Source of the DNA: Marinomonas sp. IMCC 4694
Lineage (GTDB): Bacteria > Pseudomonadota > Gammaproteobacteria > Pseudomonadales > Marinomonadaceae
Assembly: GCF_008122525.1 (NCBI RefSeq)
Contig: NZ_VSRV01000001.1
Location: forward strand, 2,232,001-2,296,000
DNA length: 64,000 bases
Direction of reading: 5' to 3'
Shown piece after piece: positions 15,739 through 24,944 of the stretch. The notes beneath the pieces are model-generated. The model was not told where the DNA came from and did not search any database. It was given only the letters and a program-made list of their open reading frames with translations. A program made the position numbers and the translations under genes. The number at the start of each line of letters is the position of its first letter. Position 1 is the first letter of the stretch.

Positions 15739-18003
15739 ATGAGCACTCTCACAGTCACCAAGCGCAATGGGACGACCGAAAACATTAACCTAGAAAAGAT
15801 CCATAAAGTGATTACATGGGCTTCTGAAGGGTTAGACAATGTCTCTGTGTCCCAAGTGGAGTTAAAAGCTCGAATTCAATTTTTCGACGGCATCCGCTCA
15901 ACCGATATACACGAGACCTTAATCAAGTCAGCGGCGGATTTAATTTCTGAGAATACACCAGACTATCAATACCTTGCTGCCCGTCTTGCCATTTTTCACT
16001 TACGCAAAAAAGCGTTTGGAGATTTTGAGCCACCTCACCTGTTTCAACATGTTAAAAACCTAGTCGGACAAAAGCGCTACGATGCACATTTATTAGAAGA
16101 CTACAGTGAAGACGATTTTAACCAGCTAAACCGTTTTATCGATCATTCACGAGACATGAACTTTTCTTATGCGGCTGTAAAGCAGCTGGAAGGTAAGTAT
16201 TTGGTTCAAAATCGAGTGTCAGGTGACATATACGAAAGCCCTCAATTTATTTATATCCTTGTTGCCGCGTGCTTATTTGCAGGTTACAACAAAAACGAAC
16301 GCCTACACTTAATTCGTCGTTTTTATGACGCCGTATCAAAGTTCAAAATTTCTTTACCAACCCCTATTATGTCCGGTATTCGCACACCAACACGACAGTT
16401 TAGCAGCTGTGTATTGATTGAGTGCGGTGACTCGTTAGACTCGATCAACGCGACGTCTAGCGCCATCGTGAAATACGTCAGCCAACGGGCTGGTATTGGT
16501 GTAAACGCTGGAGCGATTCGTGCGCTTGGCAGCCACATCCGCGGCGGAGAGGCTTTCCATACCGGTTGTATTCCATTTTATAAACACTTCCAAACAGCCG
16601 TTAAAAGCTGTTCTCAAGGTGGGGTTCGTGGTGGCGCAGCCACTGTATTTTACCCAATTTGGCATTTGGAAGTCGAAAGCCTACTGGTACTGAAAAATAA
16701 CCGTGGAGTTGAAGAAAACCGCGTTCGTCATCTGGATTACGGTGTTCAATTTAACCGATTGATGTACCAACGCTTGATCAAAGGTGGCAATATTACTCTG
16801 TTTAGCCCCTCTGATGTGCCGGGCTTATACGACGCTTTTTTTGCTGATCAAGAAGAGTTTGATCGTCTTTATCATTTGTATGAACAAGACTCTGCTATCC
16901 GTAAACATACAATCAAAGCTACCGAGTTATTTACTCTATTTGCTTCTGAGCGTGCTAGCACTGGCCGAATTTATCTGCAAAACGTGGATCATTGCAACAC
17001 ACACAGCCCATTTGATCCGAAAGTAGCGCCAGTCAAGCAAAGCAATTTATGCCTAGAAATTGCCCTTCCGACTAAGCCACTTAACAGCATAGACGATAAA
17101 GAAGGCGAGATTGCACTGTGCACATTATCCGCGTTTAACTTAGGTGCACTTGAAAACCTTGACGAGCTAGAGGAGCTTGCTGAGCTTATTGTGCGCGCGT
17201 TAGACAGTTTGCTTGATTACCAAAACTACCCTATTCCAGCGGCTCAACGCGCAACAGAATTGCGCCGTACATTAGGTGTTGGTGTCATCAATTACGCATA
17301 TTACCTGGCTAAAAATGGTGTTAAATACTCCGACGGCAGTGCCAACGACCTGACTCATAAAACCTTCGAAGCCATCCAATACTATTTACTGAAAGCCTCT
17401 AATAAACTGGCCAAAGAATTTGGCCCTTGCTTGGCATTTAACGAGACAAACTACTCAAAAGGTATTTTACCGATTGATAGCTACAAAAAAGAAATTGATA
17501 ACATCGTTTCAAAAGAACTGATTTATGACTGGGAAAGCTTACGCTCGGACATTGTTGAGCACGGTTTACGTAATTCAACACTGACCGCATTGATGCCGTC
17601 AGAAACCTCTTCCCAGATAAGCAATGCAACCAATGGCATTGAACCACCACGTGGTTTTGTGTCTATTAAAGCCAGCAAAGACGGTATTTTGAAGCAGGTT
17701 GTACCAGAATTTGAACGCCTAAAAGCCAATTACGAACTCTTATGGACCATCCCCTCCAATGATGGCTATCTGCAGTTGGTGGGCATTATGCAAAAATTTG
17801 TCGATCAGGCTATTTCAGCGAATACCAATTATGATCCGCAAAAATTCGAGTCACAAAAAGTCCCCATGAAAGTCATCCTCAAAGATTTACTAACCGCTTA
17901 TAAATTGGGGGTAAAAACATTGTACTACCATAACACTCGCGACGGTGCAGACGATAAGCAGGAAGATATGGATGATTGTGCAGGCGGTGCTTGTAAAATT
18001 TGA
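15739..18003 (+). CDS. nrdA: Class Ia ribonucleoside-diphosphate reductase, alpha subunit
   Basis: NrdA reduces ribonucleoside diphosphates to deoxyribonucleotides using the tyrosyl radical of NrdB. The 754 residues begin with an ATP-cone (VTKRNGTTENINLEKIHKVI) for allosteric activity control. They contain the active-site Cys segment RQFSSCVLIECGDSLDSI, the finger-loop region NLCLEIALPT, and the C-terminal Cys pair in DDCAGGACKI that relays reducing equivalents from thioredoxin or glutaredoxin. The 120-bp gap to nrdB includes a bulged hairpin. The upstream NrdR boxes indicate repression when deoxynucleotides are plentiful. Confidence 0.98.
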   Translation: MSTLTVTKRNGTTENINLEKIHKVITWASEGLDNVSVSQVELKARIQFFDGIRSTDIHETLIKSAADLISENTPDYQYLAARLAIFHLRKKAFGDFEPPHLFQHVKNLVGQKRYDAHLLEDYSEDDFNQLNRFIDHSRDMNFSYAAVKQLEGKYLVQNRVSGDIYESPQFIYILVAACLFAGYNKNERLHLIRRFYDAVSKFKISLPTPIMSGIRTPTRQFSSCVLIECGDSLDSINATSSAIVKYVSQRAGIGVNAGAIRALGSHIRGGEAFHTGCIPFYKHFQTAVKSCSQGGVRGGAATVFYPIWHLEVESLLVLKNNRGVEENRVRHLDYGVQFNRLMYQRLIKGGNITLFSPSDVPGLYDAFFADQEEFDRLYHLYEQDSAIRKHTIKATELFTLFASERASTGRIYLQNVDHCNTHSPFDPKVAPVKQSNLCLEIALPTKPLNSIDDKEGEIALCTLSAFNLGALENLDELEELAELIVRALDSLLDYQNYPIPAAQRATELRRTLGVGVINYAYYLAKNGVKYSDGSANDLTHKTFEAIQYYLLKASNKLAKEFGPCLAFNETNYSKGILPIDSYKKEIDNIVSKELIYDWESLRSDIVEHGLRNSTLTALMPSETSSQISNATNGIEPPRGFVSIKASKDGILKQVVPEFERLKANYELLWTIPSNDGYLQLVGIMQKFVDQAISANTNYDPQKFESQKVPMKVILKDLLTAYKLGVKTLYYHNTRDGADDKQEDMDDCAGGACKI

Positions 18004-18069
18004 GCCAAAACAAATTATAAAACGTATCAATTTAATAACGAGTGAAGTAAGTAAAATACATTGATCATT

Positions 18070-18099
18070 AGAGGTGTTTTCTCATTAGAGAATGCCTCT
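18070..18099 (+). other. Bulged hairpin in the nrdA-nrdB spacer
   Basis: AGAGG(TG)TTTTCTC and GAGAATGCCTCT can pair with a small bulge. No T-run follows, so this is more likely an mRNA stability or processing element than a terminator. Low certainty. Confidence 0.35.
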
Positions 18100-18123
18100 C
18101 TCCTTTGAGGACAGCACTAAAAC

Positions 18124-19257
18124 ATGAGTTATTCGACTTTCAACCGTAAGCACTTTGATAGTACAAAAGAGCCAATGTTTTTTGGTGAAAACGTCAATGT
18201 TGCTCGCTACGATCAACAAAAACACCCTATTTTTGAAAAACTAATAGAAAAACAGCTGTCTTTTTTTTGGCGGCCTGAAGAAGTCGATCTATCGACAGAC
18301 CGTAAAGATTTTCAACGCCTAGAAGCCCATGAACAGCATATATTTCTGAGTAATTTGAAATACCAAACGTTGCTGGACAGCGTACAAGGTCGGTCACCAA
18401 ACGTCGCATTTTTACCTATTGTCTCCTTGCCTGAACTGGAAACCTGGATTGAAACCTGGTCCTTCAGTGAAACCATCCACAGCCGTTCTTATACCCATAT
18501 TGTTCGTAACATTGTAAACGACCCGACTAAAATCTTTGATGACATAGTAAACAATGAAGAAATAACCAAACGTGCAGACAGTGTATCGGTTTATTACGAT
18601 CGACTGATTGAAATGGTCAATGTGTACAACACCATGGGCATGGGCACTTTTTCGATCCCTGGTAAAGGTGAGATAAAAATCTCCATGCCAGCGTTGAAAA
18701 AAGCGTTATATCTAACCATCGCCTCTGTCAATGTATTAGAAGCCATTCGTTTTTATGTCAGTTTTGCCTGCAGCTTCGGCTTTGCTGAGCGCACGTTAAT
18801 GGAAGGCAATGCCAAGATTATCAAATTGATTGCACGGGATGAAGCGCTTCATCTCACGGGCACACAGCACATGTTAAACCTAATGGCGTCAGGCAAGGAC
18901 GATCCTGAAATGGCTATTATTGCCGCTGAATGCAAAGATGAAATGCGCAACATTTTTATCGACGCCGCGGAGCAAGAAAAGGAATGGGCAAACTACCTGT
19001 TCAAAGATGGCTCAATGATTGGCCTTAATGCACAAATTTTAAGCCAATACGTTGAATACATTACTAATGTGCGTATGCAAGCGGTCGGACTAGACCCCCA
19101 TTTCATCACCAAAAACAACCCTATCCCTTGGATTAACGCGTGGCTGGTCAGCGACAATGTTCAAGTAGCACCACAAGAGGCCGAGATCAGTTCTTACTTA
19201 GTGGGTCAAACAGACAATAGCTTAGACGATTCAGATTTCGATGACTTCGATCTCTAG
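18124..19257 (+). CDS. nrdB: Class Ia ribonucleoside-diphosphate reductase, beta subunit
   Basis: NrdB houses the di-iron centre and tyrosyl radical that drive NrdA. The 377 residues align closely along their whole length with E. coli NrdB (376). Diagnostic stretches include ETWSFSETIHSRSYTHI, which carries the metal-ligand Glu-His and the radical Tyr, IARDEALHLTGTQHML with the second iron-ligand set, and the C-terminal acidic tail DSDFDDFDL that docks into NrdA. The ferredoxin gene overlaps its last 17 bp. Confidence 0.98.
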   Translation: MSYSTFNRKHFDSTKEPMFFGENVNVARYDQQKHPIFEKLIEKQLSFFWRPEEVDLSTDRKDFQRLEAHEQHIFLSNLKYQTLLDSVQGRSPNVAFLPIVSLPELETWIETWSFSETIHSRSYTHIVRNIVNDPTKIFDDIVNNEEITKRADSVSVYYDRLIEMVNVYNTMGMGTFSIPGKGEIKISMPALKKALYLTIASVNVLEAIRFYVSFACSFGFAERTLMEGNAKIIKLIARDEALHLTGTQHMLNLMASGKDDPEMAIIAAECKDEMRNIFIDAAEQEKEWANYLFKDGSMIGLNAQILSQYVEYITNVRMQAVGLDPHFITKNNPIPWINAWLVSDNVQVAPQEAEISSYLVGQTDNSLDDSDFDDFDL

Positions 19258-19540
19258 CGCGTCCCGGTTAACCAAGAGCCAACCAGTGCATCGCGTCTTG
19301 CTGGGCAAAAAGCAAATTCTGGTCACTGAAAATGAGCCATTACTCGTTCAGCTTGAGCGCGCTGGCGTTAATGTGGAATACCAGTGTCGTGAAGGTTATT
19401 GCTCATCGTGTTCTATCAAACTGCTAAGGGGAAACGTTCATTACCCATTTGAACCTTTGGCATGGGTACAAAGTGGCTACTTGTTAGCCTGCTGCGCTAT
19501 TGTGAAAAGCGACATTGAAATTGCATTTTTCTCAAGCTAA
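19241..19540 (+). CDS. yfaE: YfaE-like [2Fe-2S] ferredoxin, NrdB cofactor maintenance
   Basis: E. coli YfaE delivers electrons to rebuild the di-iron tyrosyl cofactor of NrdB. This 99-residue protein has the plant-type ferredoxin cluster motif CREGYCSSC and a final Cys in LACCAIVKSD, followed by DIEIAF as in YfaE. It overlaps nrdB by 17 bp in another frame, consistent with translational coupling and a linked role. Its last 9 bp overlap the convergent CDP-alcohol phosphatidyltransferase gene, leaving no room for a terminator. Confidence 0.93.
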   Translation: MTSISSASRLTKSQPVHRVLLGKKQILVTENEPLLVQLERAGVNVEYQCREGYCSSCSIKLLRGNVHYPFEPLAWVQSGYLLACCAIVKSDIEIAFFSS

Positions 19541-20137
19541 GGTACGGTAACCCGCATACAGTCGGGTTGCCGTGGTGATCCAGCATATCGCGCCAAAAAC
19601 AGTCGCTACGACAGAAAAGTGGCTAGGAAAAAAGCAGATTAACACCATAAAAGCAATGGTTTCTGTGCCTTCAGCCAATCCACCTAGGAAATACAGAGAT
19701 TTCTTACCATAATCTAAACGTTCAATATTTCGCTTTTCGGCCATGATAGCAAACGCTAAAAAACTGCTTCCGGTACCCATGAATGAAAAAATCAAAAAAC
19801 TGGCGGCCAACGCGTTATCAGCAGGGTTCATCAGCGCAAAGCCAAAAATAACGGCCGAATAAAAAATAAAATCTAAGGTAATGTCTAAATACCCCCCCAA
19901 ATCGGTAGGACCCTGCACACGGGCGACAGCGCCGTCTAATCCATCCATAATGCGATTAACCACGATGCACACCAACGCCAATCCGGTATTACCAAAATAC
20001 AACGCAGGCACACAGAGCATCCCCACAAAAAAACCGAACAAAGTAATCCAATTTGCTTGAATCGAGCACTTGTCAATACACAGAGCCGCCGCTCGCAGCG
20101 GGTGTTTTAAATAATGAATAAACAGCGTATCTAACAT
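19532..20137 (-). CDS. CDP-alcohol phosphatidyltransferase family membrane protein
   Basis: Enzymes of this family transfer a phosphatidyl or similar group from a CDP-linked donor to an alcohol. The catalytic motif D-x2-D-G-x2-A-R-x8-G-x3-D-x3-D is complete as DGLDGAVAR followed by GGYLDITLD. The 201 residues contain about six hydrophobic helices, fitting an inner-membrane enzyme. The substrate alcohol cannot be told from sequence: neither the length nor the context points to PgsA or PssA specifically. It is convergent and overlapping with the ferredoxin gene and divergent from ybfF. Confidence 0.88.
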   Translation of the reverse strand: MLDTLFIHYLKHPLRAAALCIDKCSIQANWITLFGFFVGMLCVPALYFGNTGLALVCIVVNRIMDGLDGAVARVQGPTDLGGYLDITLDFIFYSAVIFGFALMNPADNALAASFLIFSFMGTGSSFLAFAIMAEKRNIERLDYGKKSLYFLGGLAEGTETIAFMVLICFFPSHFSVVATVFGAICWITTATRLYAGYRTLA

Positions 20138-20182
20138 AGGTAAAGCGACCTTGATTCAATGAAGACGAATATTAAAAAGACT

Positions 20183-20191
20183 TGGTATACT
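20183..20191 (+). promoter_or_regulatory. Extended -10 element upstream of ybfF
   Basis: TGG-TATACT (TGn plus -10 hexamer) lies about 72 bp before the ybfF start, in the only gap between the divergent genes. No good -35 is apparent, as is typical of extended -10 promoters. Confidence 0.4.
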
Positions 20192-20262
20192 ATTAACACA
20201 GTAAAATATCTTGTTATTGGCTTACGCTTTTTTAAACTACTCAGCAAAAACACAAGGCAACT

Positions 20263-21024
20263 ATGATACACGCAAAACAATATGGCTCATCGGGCCCACA
20301 CCTTCTTATCATCCATGGTTTATTTGGTAATGCTGACAACTGGCACTCTATTGCTCAATCCTTAGCAGAAAACTTTACCGTGTACTGTATTGACCTGCCA
20401 AATCACGGTAAATCAGACGGTATGAACGAAGCAACTTACCCTAACATGGCCCAGGCCGTACTTGACTGGGCAGCCTCTAATACTATCAGTCGCTGCTACC
20501 TGATGGGCCATTCTATGGGTGGAAAAGTTGCCATGCAAATGGTGTCAATGGCGCAAAATGTGACCATAGAAAAACTGATTGTGGTCGACATTGCACCGGT
20601 GGATTATGCCCCTAGCCATACCGATATCTTGGCCGGTTTAAAAGCACTTGATCGTACCGTTATCATGACACGAAGAGACGCGGACATACTGTTAAGCCAG
20701 TACGAGACGAACACCACTGTCCGGCAGTTTTTACTCAAAAACCTTATTCAAGGCGAACATGGTTACACCCTTGCTCTGTCGGTCAATAATATCGAACACA
20801 GTTACGCCGCTATTTTACAGAAACCCCCGATAGATCATGCTGTCACTACCCCCACTTTGTTTATAAAAGGGGAGAAATCGGATTACATTATGACCCACCA
20901 TCAAGATGCCATAACGACCTTATTCCCAAAGGCAAGTTTTAAACTAATCACAGGAGCTGGCCACTGGCTTCACGCTGAAAAACCACGCCCCTTTACCAGT
21001 CTAGTGAAGCGCTTTTTACTCTAA
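20263..21024 (+). CDS. ybfF: YbfF-like alpha/beta-hydrolase (esterase / acyl-CoA thioesterase)
   Basis: YbfF proteins hydrolyse short acyl esters and acyl-CoA in vitro; the physiological substrate is unclear. The 253 residues show the oxyanion region IHGLFGNADNWHS, DLPNHGKSDG, the nucleophile elbow GHSMGGKVAM with the catalytic Ser, and the catalytic His in GAGHWLHAEKP. The gene stands alone on the plus strand. Its stop is only 2 bp from the stop of the convergent binding-protein-like gene, so transcripts probably overlap. Confidence 0.93.
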   Translation: MIHAKQYGSSGPHLLIIHGLFGNADNWHSIAQSLAENFTVYCIDLPNHGKSDGMNEATYPNMAQAVLDWAASNTISRCYLMGHSMGGKVAMQMVSMAQNVTIEKLIVVDIAPVDYAPSHTDILAGLKALDRTVIMTRRDADILLSQYETNTTVRQFLLKNLIQGEHGYTLALSVNNIEHSYAAILQKPPIDHAVTTPTLFIKGEKSDYIMTHHQDAITTLFPKASFKLITGAGHWLHAEKPRPFTSLVKRFLL

Positions 21025-21026
21025 CA

Positions 21027-21941
21027 TCAGCACATTTTTTCCGAACACAGACCGTATTTTTCTTTTAGAAAAGCCGGTGACGGTAAAACAACGCCATGGA
21101 ATTTTATCAGGTAAGGGTTAAAGCTCACTCTTAATAGGTCCGGATACGAGGGCGCTGGCAACCTCTTTTCTTTATTCCACAACATAATATGGCCTGCCAG
21201 AGCGCTCAACTTAGTACTGGTATCAGAATAAACGGCGAACAACGAACCCGCTTGAACAAAGGCCAATGAAGGGCCGATGATGATCTGTCGTTTATGAAAA
21301 AGTAATCTTAAAATATCTTGGGCATTGCCATTTTTATAAAGCTCTGTATCAACCAAAGAAAAAATAATGGTCGAATCTTCCAAGACAAAATTAATCGATC
21401 TTAAGACAGACAAACGATCGGTGGCGGTTTTTAGAAACTGAAATTCAAAGCCATACTGAGCGGCTTGACGTTGCATGCGCACTTCGTCAATAAAAAGAGA
21501 ATCACTGTAAATAACCGAAAGTGGCTTTCGATCAAACCAAATAGCGTTTAATAACGTTAAGCGTTTCTCTAAAGGCGCACCAGAAAAAACAGCGCTGCTG
21601 GGCACAGAGCATCGCGGCTGTATATTTAAATATTCTTCTTGGCCAATAAATACCGCGACCATGGCGCTTTTGAGGGGAATGGAACACAGCTGACGAAAGC
21701 TGTCTGCTCCAACCGTCACAACAAGATCATTCTTCTCAAGCTGCGACACGTTCTGCATCAACAACAGTCGACGAATGGGTATGATAGGAACATCTGTAGG
21801 CAAAAGTTTAGACAACTGAAAAGTCAAAGACCTTACCGCGCTTTCTTCATCGTCATGGACAACGTATATCGCTGACGATACGTTGAACGAAGCCAATAAA
21901 AGACACGCTAATAGAAAAAAACGTTTCACGCTTCTATTCAT
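21027..21941 (-). CDS. Putative periplasmic ABC-type substrate-binding-like protein (PF04392-like)
   Basis: A signal peptide (MNRSVKRFFLLACLLLASF, about 24 residues) precedes a soluble domain whose pattern resembles the PF04392 family of ABC-transporter substrate-binding-like proteins. The pattern includes VVTVGADSFRQL, an FSGAPLEKRLTLL segment, and a C-terminal GSLFAVYSDTSTKLSALAGH. No permease or ATPase is nearby. It directly follows a TonB-dependent receptor gene by 6 bp, so it probably binds or senses the ligand taken up through that receptor (inference). The family call is tentative because similarity is weak by eye. Confidence 0.6.
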   Translation of the reverse strand: MNRSVKRFFLLACLLLASFNVSSAIYVVHDDEESAVRSLTFQLSKLLPTDVPIIPIRRLLLMQNVSQLEKNDLVVTVGADSFRQLCSIPLKSAMVAVFIGQEEYLNIQPRCSVPSSAVFSGAPLEKRLTLLNAIWFDRKPLSVIYSDSLFIDEVRMQRQAAQYGFEFQFLKTATDRLSVLRSINFVLEDSTIIFSLVDTELYKNGNAQDILRLLFHKRQIIIGPSLAFVQAGSLFAVYSDTSTKLSALAGHIMLWNKEKRLPAPSYPDLLRVSFNPYLIKFHGVVLPSPAFLKEKYGLCSEKMC

Positions 21942-21947
21942 CCAAAA

Positions 21948-23960
21948 TCAAAAAGTGATGTTGGTAAATACATACGCAAATGACGTATCAAAGTAATTAT
22001 TATGCTCCGAGACAATCGCGTTATCGTTCAGTTTCGTCTCCATTCCCACCCCCACTTGCATTTTTGAATAACCTCCTAACAATAGCTTATAAGACAACCA
22101 TGTGTTGAGAAATTCATAATCTTGTCCCCCCAACGCTTTTCCATACCAATAATAGCCTTGAACAGACAGGCGATCCGTGACGGGCAGACTGCCGAAAACC
22201 GACATTATCCTAGGCGTTGTGGCTTTTAAAAGTTCAGCATTATCCGTTTGAGTATCTTGATAAGCATAAGTAACACGCGTCATCGCGCCAGAAGATTGGC
22301 GCCAATCCACTTCAATTTCAAGTCCATTTATGAACACGTCTTCCGTTACGCCCTCTTGTAGTGGGGCATCTACCTGTCTAAAAGCGGAAAAATTTTTGTT
22401 GCTGACCACCAGGTCGTTAACGTCATCGTGATAAATTTTAAGATCAAACGAAAGCCCTTTATCGGGCCAATACTGATAATAACCTACTTCATAAGATGTA
22501 ATTTTCTCTTCCTGCTCCCCCTTATCCGCGTATGACGTTGTTGAGCTTAAGCCATCAGATAACACGTAATGCCATTTAAAATACTGGTCTGATATATCAG
22601 GCGTGCGGACCGCTTTGGACACATTCGCGCGCAGCGACTCTTGCTCAGAAAGCTTATAAGTTACGCCCAATTTAGGCGATAAAAAAGTCCCGCTCATTTC
22701 ACTGCTTTCAAGCATAACGCCGCTGTTAAAGATCCACTGTTGCGTCGCACGATATTCCATATTAGAGGAGAGGCGGAAAATTGAATCGCTGGCTTTACCA
22801 GACAAAAAGTGCTCAGACTCAGCCTGCTCTAAACGGTAGCCAACGGCCGAAATAAGCCTTAAATGATCAGACACTTCCCACGTACTTTGCAATTCAATAT
22901 CTTGTCGAGTTTCTAACAGATCAACCGCATAAGCATCATAGACCGACACCGTACTGACACCACCAAATAACTGAGCATAAAACCCAGGACTCAAGGACAC
23001 ATCATGGTGTTCATAAAGGTCAGATTGATCGAAATAATACTGCAATTTTATTTCATGATTGGGCGACGTTTGTTTCGTATAACTGAGCTTCACATGCTCT
23101 CGATCAACCAGACGCGTGGGCTGATTCGTATCGTAAGACGCCGCGGACAGGTATTGCGAAGGGTCAATATTATCAGCCAAGTGACTGGCCCCAATATCCG
23201 CATCAAAAAAGCTGCTTGTTGTCTCATGCTGAAAAAGCACATTACCCATTGTAGAAGCATAGCCATCATGACGTGGATCTCCGTCTACATCTTCATCAAA
23301 TCCACTGACGTTAGTGGTCGAAGCTGATGCACGGTAACTCCAATCATCTTTTAACCCGCTGTGCTGACCATACAAGCGATAATCTCCACGCGAACCAGAA
23401 TAGGCAGAGAGACTGTCGCCAAGCGTTTCAAGTGGCGAGCGAGTAATGATATTGACAACGGCAAAAAATGAATTAATACCGTAACTTGCTGCGTTGGGCC
23501 CACGATTTATTTCTACTCGTGCCACATCTTCGATATTAAGCGGCAAAGTTGCCCATTCCACTCGGGCTAAGCCAGCACTGTATACAGAACGACCATTGAC
23601 CAAAACTTGGATTCTTCGGTATTGGTCCAGTTGAGTACCATGATAAGACACGATCTTTTGACTCGACGTTTTAAAAGGTGCCACCGAGAAACCAGGCACA
23701 AATTGCAACAGATCTTCAACGTATTGCATCGTCGTACGCCGAATAAAAGCCCCCTCTAAAACCGACAACGAAGAAGAAACGTCGGCTCTTGGTTGCGCTA
23801 TTTTAGAAGGCGTTACCACAACCGGCCCCGTATTAACCCCATTAGTCACTAAACCAAAATCCGGGGTTAACGTAGAAAAGTACGGCATTTTGTTTGTTTC
23901 TGCCAAGGCGTTCATACAAGAAAAAAAAGCCGCAGCCAAACACACACCACGAATCATCAT
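21948..23960 (-). CDS. TonB-dependent outer membrane receptor
   Basis: An outer-membrane gated channel for high-affinity uptake powered by TonB-ExbBD. A signal peptide (about 1-20) is followed by a TonB-box-like stretch GPVVVTPSKIA. The plug domain follows with VEDLLQFVPGFSV, VLVNGRSVYSAG and the conserved VEINRGPNAASYGINSFFAVVNII, then a beta-barrel ending in aromatic Phe (FTNITF). The 670 residues are typical. Nothing shows the ligand: no haem or siderophore genes are near. Its ATG overlaps the pheA stop by 4 bp (ATGA), so it is translationally coupled to pheA, which is unusual. Confidence 0.9.
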   Translation of the reverse strand: MMIRGVCLAAAFFSCMNALAETNKMPYFSTLTPDFGLVTNGVNTGPVVVTPSKIAQPRADVSSSLSVLEGAFIRRTTMQYVEDLLQFVPGFSVAPFKTSSQKIVSYHGTQLDQYRRIQVLVNGRSVYSAGLARVEWATLPLNIEDVARVEINRGPNAASYGINSFFAVVNIITRSPLETLGDSLSAYSGSRGDYRLYGQHSGLKDDWSYRASASTTNVSGFDEDVDGDPRHDGYASTMGNVLFQHETTSSFFDADIGASHLADNIDPSQYLSAASYDTNQPTRLVDREHVKLSYTKQTSPNHEIKLQYYFDQSDLYEHHDVSLSPGFYAQLFGGVSTVSVYDAYAVDLLETRQDIELQSTWEVSDHLRLISAVGYRLEQAESEHFLSGKASDSIFRLSSNMEYRATQQWIFNSGVMLESSEMSGTFLSPKLGVTYKLSEQESLRANVSKAVRTPDISDQYFKWHYVLSDGLSSTTSYADKGEQEEKITSYEVGYYQYWPDKGLSFDLKIYHDDVNDLVVSNKNFSAFRQVDAPLQEGVTEDVFINGLEIEVDWRQSSGAMTRVTYAYQDTQTDNAELLKATTPRIMSVFGSLPVTDRLSVQGYYWYGKALGGQDYEFLNTWLSYKLLLGGYSKMQVGVGMETKLNDNAIVSEHNNYFDTSFAYVFTNITF

Positions 23961-24829
23961 TTTTTGCTCAACCGGTAATCGTCCGCTAAGTAAGTGCCTA
24001 AAATACGCACTTCCTCAGAGAAAAATTGCAACTCTTCTAGCGCCGCTTGCATCGATGCAGATTGAAAGTGTGCCTCTACATCCACATAAAACTGGGTCGC
24101 AGTAAAGTGGCCATTGACCATATAACTTTCTAACTTCAGCATATTAATACCTTGAGTCGCAAAGCCACCCATGGCTTTATACAGAGCAGCTGGAATATTA
24201 CGTACCCGAAACATGAAGGACGTAATATAGGTCATGCCTTCTTCATGTATGGGCATTTTCTGCTGACGAGCAAACACCAAAAAACGAGTTGTATTGCCAA
24301 CGGTGTCATTAAAGTGGGTTTTTAAAACCGCCAAACCATACAATTCAGCCGCCAACTCTGAAGAAATCACGGCTAAACCAGGCTCTTCACATTCAGAAAT
24401 ATGCTTTGCAGCCCCTGCGGTGTCATACATTGCCTGACTTTTTGCACCTAATCGTTTGATATTGGCATCGCACTGCGCCAACGCCTGAGGGTGACTACCA
24501 ATACGAGTAATCTGATCGATGACCATCGAATGGCGTGCAATGAGGCAATGATTGACAGGTTCAAAATGTTCTTTCACCACATACAATTGCGTGCGTTTCA
24601 ACTCGCGGTAAATTTCTTCGACTCGACCCGCAGTTGAGTTTTCAACGGGAATCATCGCGTACTGCGCATCACCCCGCTCGACCATCTGCAACGCATCAAC
24701 AAACGTAGCGCAATGAACGCTCGTCCAATCCGGAAAGGTGTGTTTGCAAGCAAGATGCGAATAAGCACCAGGCTCACCTTGGTAGGCAACTACCTGCATG
24801 GCATCAAAAGTAAACGGTTGATCTGGCAT
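23957..24829 (-). CDS. pheA: Monofunctional prephenate dehydratase with ACT domain
   Basis: Converts prephenate to phenylpyruvate for phenylalanine synthesis. The 290 residues start directly with the dehydratase domain: VAYQGEPGAYSHLA, IPVENSTAGRV, SHPQALAQC, DTAGAA and GNTTRFLVF. They end with an ACT-type regulatory domain (FMFRVRNIPAALYKAMGGF, then LESYMV). No chorismate mutase domain is present, unlike the fused P-protein of most gammaproteobacteria, so a separate mutase or second pheA is expected elsewhere. It is the first gene of an operon with a TonB receptor and a binding-protein-like gene. Confidence 0.93.
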   Translation of the reverse strand: MPDQPFTFDAMQVVAYQGEPGAYSHLACKHTFPDWTSVHCATFVDALQMVERGDAQYAMIPVENSTAGRVEEIYRELKRTQLYVVKEHFEPVNHCLIARHSMVIDQITRIGSHPQALAQCDANIKRLGAKSQAMYDTAGAAKHISECEEPGLAVISSELAAELYGLAVLKTHFNDTVGNTTRFLVFARQQKMPIHEEGMTYITSFMFRVRNIPAALYKAMGGFATQGINMLKLESYMVNGHFTATQFYVDVEAHFQSASMQAALEELQFFSEEVRILGTYLADDYRLSKK

Positions 24830-24944
24830 GATAAAATCTATTTTGTGTTATATTTCGGTTACATTAGCAAATTGACGTTACGATTTACACAAAAATGACC
24901 ATCCGGTTTTTATCTTATTATCCATCCACTGGACACACCACTCA

